Assembly: GCA_047632755.1 (NCBI GenBank)
Contig: JBLIDT010000035.1
Span: 1-24,938 of the forward strand
Reading direction: 5' to 3'
DNA: 24,938 nt
Origin: JAKVAV01 sp047632755
GTDB lineage: Bacteria; Bacteroidota; Bacteroidia; Flavobacteriales_D; Cryomorphaceae
Shown: positions 22,707 to 24,938 of the stretch, piece after piece
Numbering within the stretch: position 1 is the first letter of the stretch
How the letters are laid out: the number at the start of each line of letters is the position of its first letter
Position numbers and translations under genes: made by a program
Notes under the pieces: model-generated
The model's database searches: none
Seen by the model: the letters and a program-made list of their open reading frames with translations, nothing else
Told to the model about the DNA's origin: nothing

Positions 22707-24348
22707 GTTATTCATTCTCGGTGTTTTGTGTTGTCTGGTATCCAATGCTTTTTCTCAGGTTGGGGAAAACAGATACTTAGTATTTTTCGGAGATAAAATA
22801 GGTACACCGTATTCTATAGAACAACCAGAGGCTTTTCTGTCTCAGAGAGCCATCATGCGACGCATGAATCAAAGTATACTGATTACAGAAGAAGACCTTC
22901 CCGTAAATCCCGAGTACATAAATGAAGTAAGAGACCTAGGAGATTTGGAAGTTATTTATTCCTTGAAATGGTTCAATGCCATTCTCATTGAGACCGAAGA
23001 TCCTGAAGTGATTGATTTGATTCTTGAACTGGACGAAGTGATTGGCACCCAAATCAGTCAAGTCATAAAAGATGATCAGTCCATTGAATTTCCGACGGAT
23101 GAGGTTATTTCTTTTCCCAAAAACAATTATTCCTACGGCCCTTCCTTCAATCAAATCAACATGATCAATGGAATTCCATTGCACGAAGCTGGATACGCTG
23201 GAGAGGGAGTTTGGATTGGTGTTTTTGATGGAGGGTTTTCATTTGCACTCCAAGATTTATCACTTCAGAATCTCATGAACAGTGATCGAGTATTAGGCAC
23301 GAAAAATTTTGTTGATGGAAATGATGATGTTTATCAAAGAAGCACCCACGGATCTTACGTTTTGTCCACCATGGCGGGCTTTCTCGAGGACAGCTTGATT
23401 GGAACAGCACCAGATGCTTCGTACTTGCTTTGCATCACCGAAGACGTTGACGTAGAGCGAAGAATAGAGGAGGCCAATTGGGCAGTTGCAGCTGAATATG
23501 CCGATAGTGTGGGAATAGATGTGATCAATACGAGCCTCGGTTACACGCTTTTTGATTTGGAAAACGAAAATCACTCCTATGAAGAACTCGATGGCAATTC
23601 AACTCTAATCACACGCGCATCTAACATTGCCGCTAGCAAGGGAATGCTCATTGTTACTTCGGCGGGGAATTCAGGAAATTCACCTTGGTACTACATCAGT
23701 GCTCCTGCCGACGGAGATAATGTTTTGGCAGTTGGAGCAGTGCGACCAGATGAAACAATAGCCTCTTTCAGTTCTAGAGGTCCTCGCGCTGATGGTGCTG
23801 TGAAGCCCAATATTGTAGCTCAAGGCCAAGCGACTGTTTTGGCCAATCTCGGTGATGGAATCAGGACTGCCAATGGGACTTCTTTTTCTTCACCTGTTAT
23901 TGCAGGAATGTCGGCTAGCCTCTGGCAAGCTGTTCCGCAGGCCACGGCGCAAGAAGTATTTGAAGCGATCGAACAAAGTGCCCATCTCTACCTAAATCCA
24001 AATGATAGCCTCGGTTACGGAATTCCCGATTTTGAATTGGCTTTACAGGAATTGCAAGGTATTACTAGCACTAGAGATTTAGCATTTGGAAAGAATGATT
24101 TAAAAATTTATCCCAATCCGTGGATGGATGGCGAAATGCTCAATCTTATCGTTCCCGAAGAATTTGGCGCACAGGTCACATTAGAAGTCTACGATATCAC
24201 TGGAAAACGTGTGATGAACCACATCCTTAGCGCATATGATGGTAGGGCTAGACTTCAGTCAATGCCTGTTCTCAACAATGGACTTTACCTGTTGAGCATA
24301 AGCGGAGAAGACCAGCAGCTTGCTACCTCTAAGCTCTTAATTCAGTAA
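22693..24348 (+). CDS. T9SS-secreted subtilisin-like serine protease (S8)
   Basis: A 551-residue protease. Signal peptide MVSIRLFILGVLCCLVSNAF; a pro-region with FLSQRAIMRRMNQ common in Bacteroidota subtilases covers about 25-150. The catalytic triad and oxyanion Asn are complete: Asp179 in GVFDGGF, His219 in STHGSY, Asn326 in SAGNSG and Ser397 in NGTSFSSP. A T9SS type A sorting domain starts at LKIYPNP (about 470) and runs to the end. It is expected to be exported through T9SS and to act on proteins outside the cell or at its surface. The start codon lies within the last 14 bases of the lipoprotein gene. Confidence 0.93.
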   Translation: MVSIRLFILGVLCCLVSNAFSQVGENRYLVFFGDKIGTPYSIEQPEAFLSQRAIMRRMNQSILITEEDLPVNPEYINEVRDLGDLEVIYSLKWFNAILIETEDPEVIDLILELDEVIGTQISQVIKDDQSIEFPTDEVISFPKNNYSYGPSFNQINMINGIPLHEAGYAGEGVWIGVFDGGFSFALQDLSLQNLMNSDRVLGTKNFVDGNDDVYQRSTHGSYVLSTMAGFLEDSLIGTAPDASYLLCITEDVDVERRIEEANWAVAAEYADSVGIDVINTSLGYTLFDLENENHSYEELDGNSTLITRASNIAASKGMLIVTSAGNSGNSPWYYISAPADGDNVLAVGAVRPDETIASFSSRGPRADGAVKPNIVAQGQATVLANLGDGIRTANGTSFSSPVIAGMSASLWQAVPQATAQEVFEAIEQSAHLYLNPNDSLGYGIPDFELALQELQGITSTRDLAFGKNDLKIYPNPWMDGEMLNLIVPEEFGAQVTLEVYDITGKRVMNHILSAYDGRARLQSMPVLNNGLYLLSISGEDQQLATSKLLIQ

Positions 24349-24421
24349 ATCAACAATCCAAGTCTTGAAACTCTGCTGATTTCACGAAACGCGAAATGAT
24401 CTTTTGGCGTTATTTGACCAC

Positions 24422-24938
24422 ATGTCGCCAACCAGCATCATTCTACTCATAGCGGGTTATTTTCTCGTACTCATCCTCATTGCCAGAATTACCGGCAAGA
24501 AGGCGGATAACGACGGTTTCTTTGTGGGAAACCGAGACTCGCCATGGTATGTAGTGGCTTTCGGTATGATTGGAGCTTCCTTGAGTGGAGTGACTTTCAT
24601 CTCAGTTCCTGGTTGGGTAGGGGATTCGCAGTTTTCTTACATGCAAATGGTTCTTGGCTATGTACCCGGATACTTTGTAATTGCCTTTGTACTCCTTCCA
24701 CTTTATTACCGACTCCAGCTCACGAGTATCTATACCTACCTGCGCGATCGCTTTGGTAGATATTCCTATAAAACGGGGGCTTCGTATTTCCTGCTTTCGC
24801 GAATTATTGGAGCAGCATTTCGGCTTTACCTCGTGGCAATGGTTTTGCAATTGGCCGTTTTCGACCGAATTGGTATGGAAGTGCCATTCGCTGTGACGGT
24901 CTTTATTACCGTATTTCTCATTTGGCTTTACACATTCA
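24422..24938 (+). CDS. Sodium:solute symporter family protein, N-terminal part (runs off right edge)
   Basis: Open from ATG 24422 to the window edge, 172 complete codons without a stop. The N-terminus (SIILLIAGYFLVLILIARITGK) is a membrane segment, followed by NDGFFVGNRDSPWYVVAFGMIGASLSGVTFIS and later YYRLQLTSIYTYLRDRFG, which match the first five segments of the SSS (SLC5-like) family. It would couple sodium flow to uptake of an unidentified solute. It lies 73 bases after the subtilisin gene. The intervening DNA has only a weak mismatch-bearing hairpin near 24379-24397. The rest of the gene is outside the window. Confidence 0.88.
   Translation, partial: MSPTSIILLIAGYFLVLILIARITGKKADNDGFFVGNRDSPWYVVAFGMIGASLSGVTFISVPGWVGDSQFSYMQMVLGYVPGYFVIAFVLLPLYYRLQLTSIYTYLRDRFGRYSYKTGASYFLLSRIIGAAFRLYLVAMVLQLAVFDRIGMEVPFAVTVFITVFLIWLYTF

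Overview
The window reads as chromosomal DNA of a free-living member of the Bacteroidota, probably Flavobacteriia/Cryomorphaceae-like. The evidence is three C-terminal type IX secretion (T9SS) sorting domains, a short primary sigma factor without region 1.1, a long-form GAPDH of about 490 residues, a TonB receptor with an N-terminal carboxypeptidase-like domain, lipoproteins with acidic residues right after the lipobox Cys, and a Bacteroidota-type promoter (TTG-N19-TATCTTTG) in front of the sigma gene. There are no rRNA or tRNA genes, CRISPR arrays, phage genes or intact IS elements. Most of it is ordinary housekeeping and envelope biology.

Layout. 1-189: the 3' end of a T9SS cargo gene and its terminator. 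190-444: gene-free DNA holding a degenerate repeat with small palindromes. 445-3989: a DUF6702 gene (minus) divergent from a HupE/UreJ-like membrane protein and an M1 zinc peptidase (plus). 4181-8257: minus strand, serine protease Do, primary sigma factor and GAPDH. 8484-10819: dapF, a GNAT acetyltransferase and mltG, overlapping end to start. 10882-13281: TonB-dependent receptor. 13282-13569: gene-free DNA with an inverted partner of the 190-444 repeat. 13570-16344: a GT4 and a GT39-like glycosyltransferase (minus). 16586-19721: a diheme cytochrome lipoprotein and an FG-GAP/UnbV-ASPIC T9SS protein. 19844-24348: a GT4 lacking the EX7E acids, a MORN-repeat protein, an orphan lipoprotein and a T9SS subtilisin. 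24422-end: the start of a sodium:solute symporter.

How the genes fit together. Many products act at or beyond the envelope: T9SS cargo, putatively surface-exposed lipoproteins, a TonB receptor, envelope proteases, peptidoglycan enzymes and glycan-building glycosyltransferases. dapF and mltG both serve cell-wall metabolism. The most open biology lies in three places: the DUF6702/HupE-like/M1 group, the diheme cytochrome plus UnbV-ASPIC pair, and the paired degenerate repeats. I found no clear case of a wholly new system; these are the best leads.
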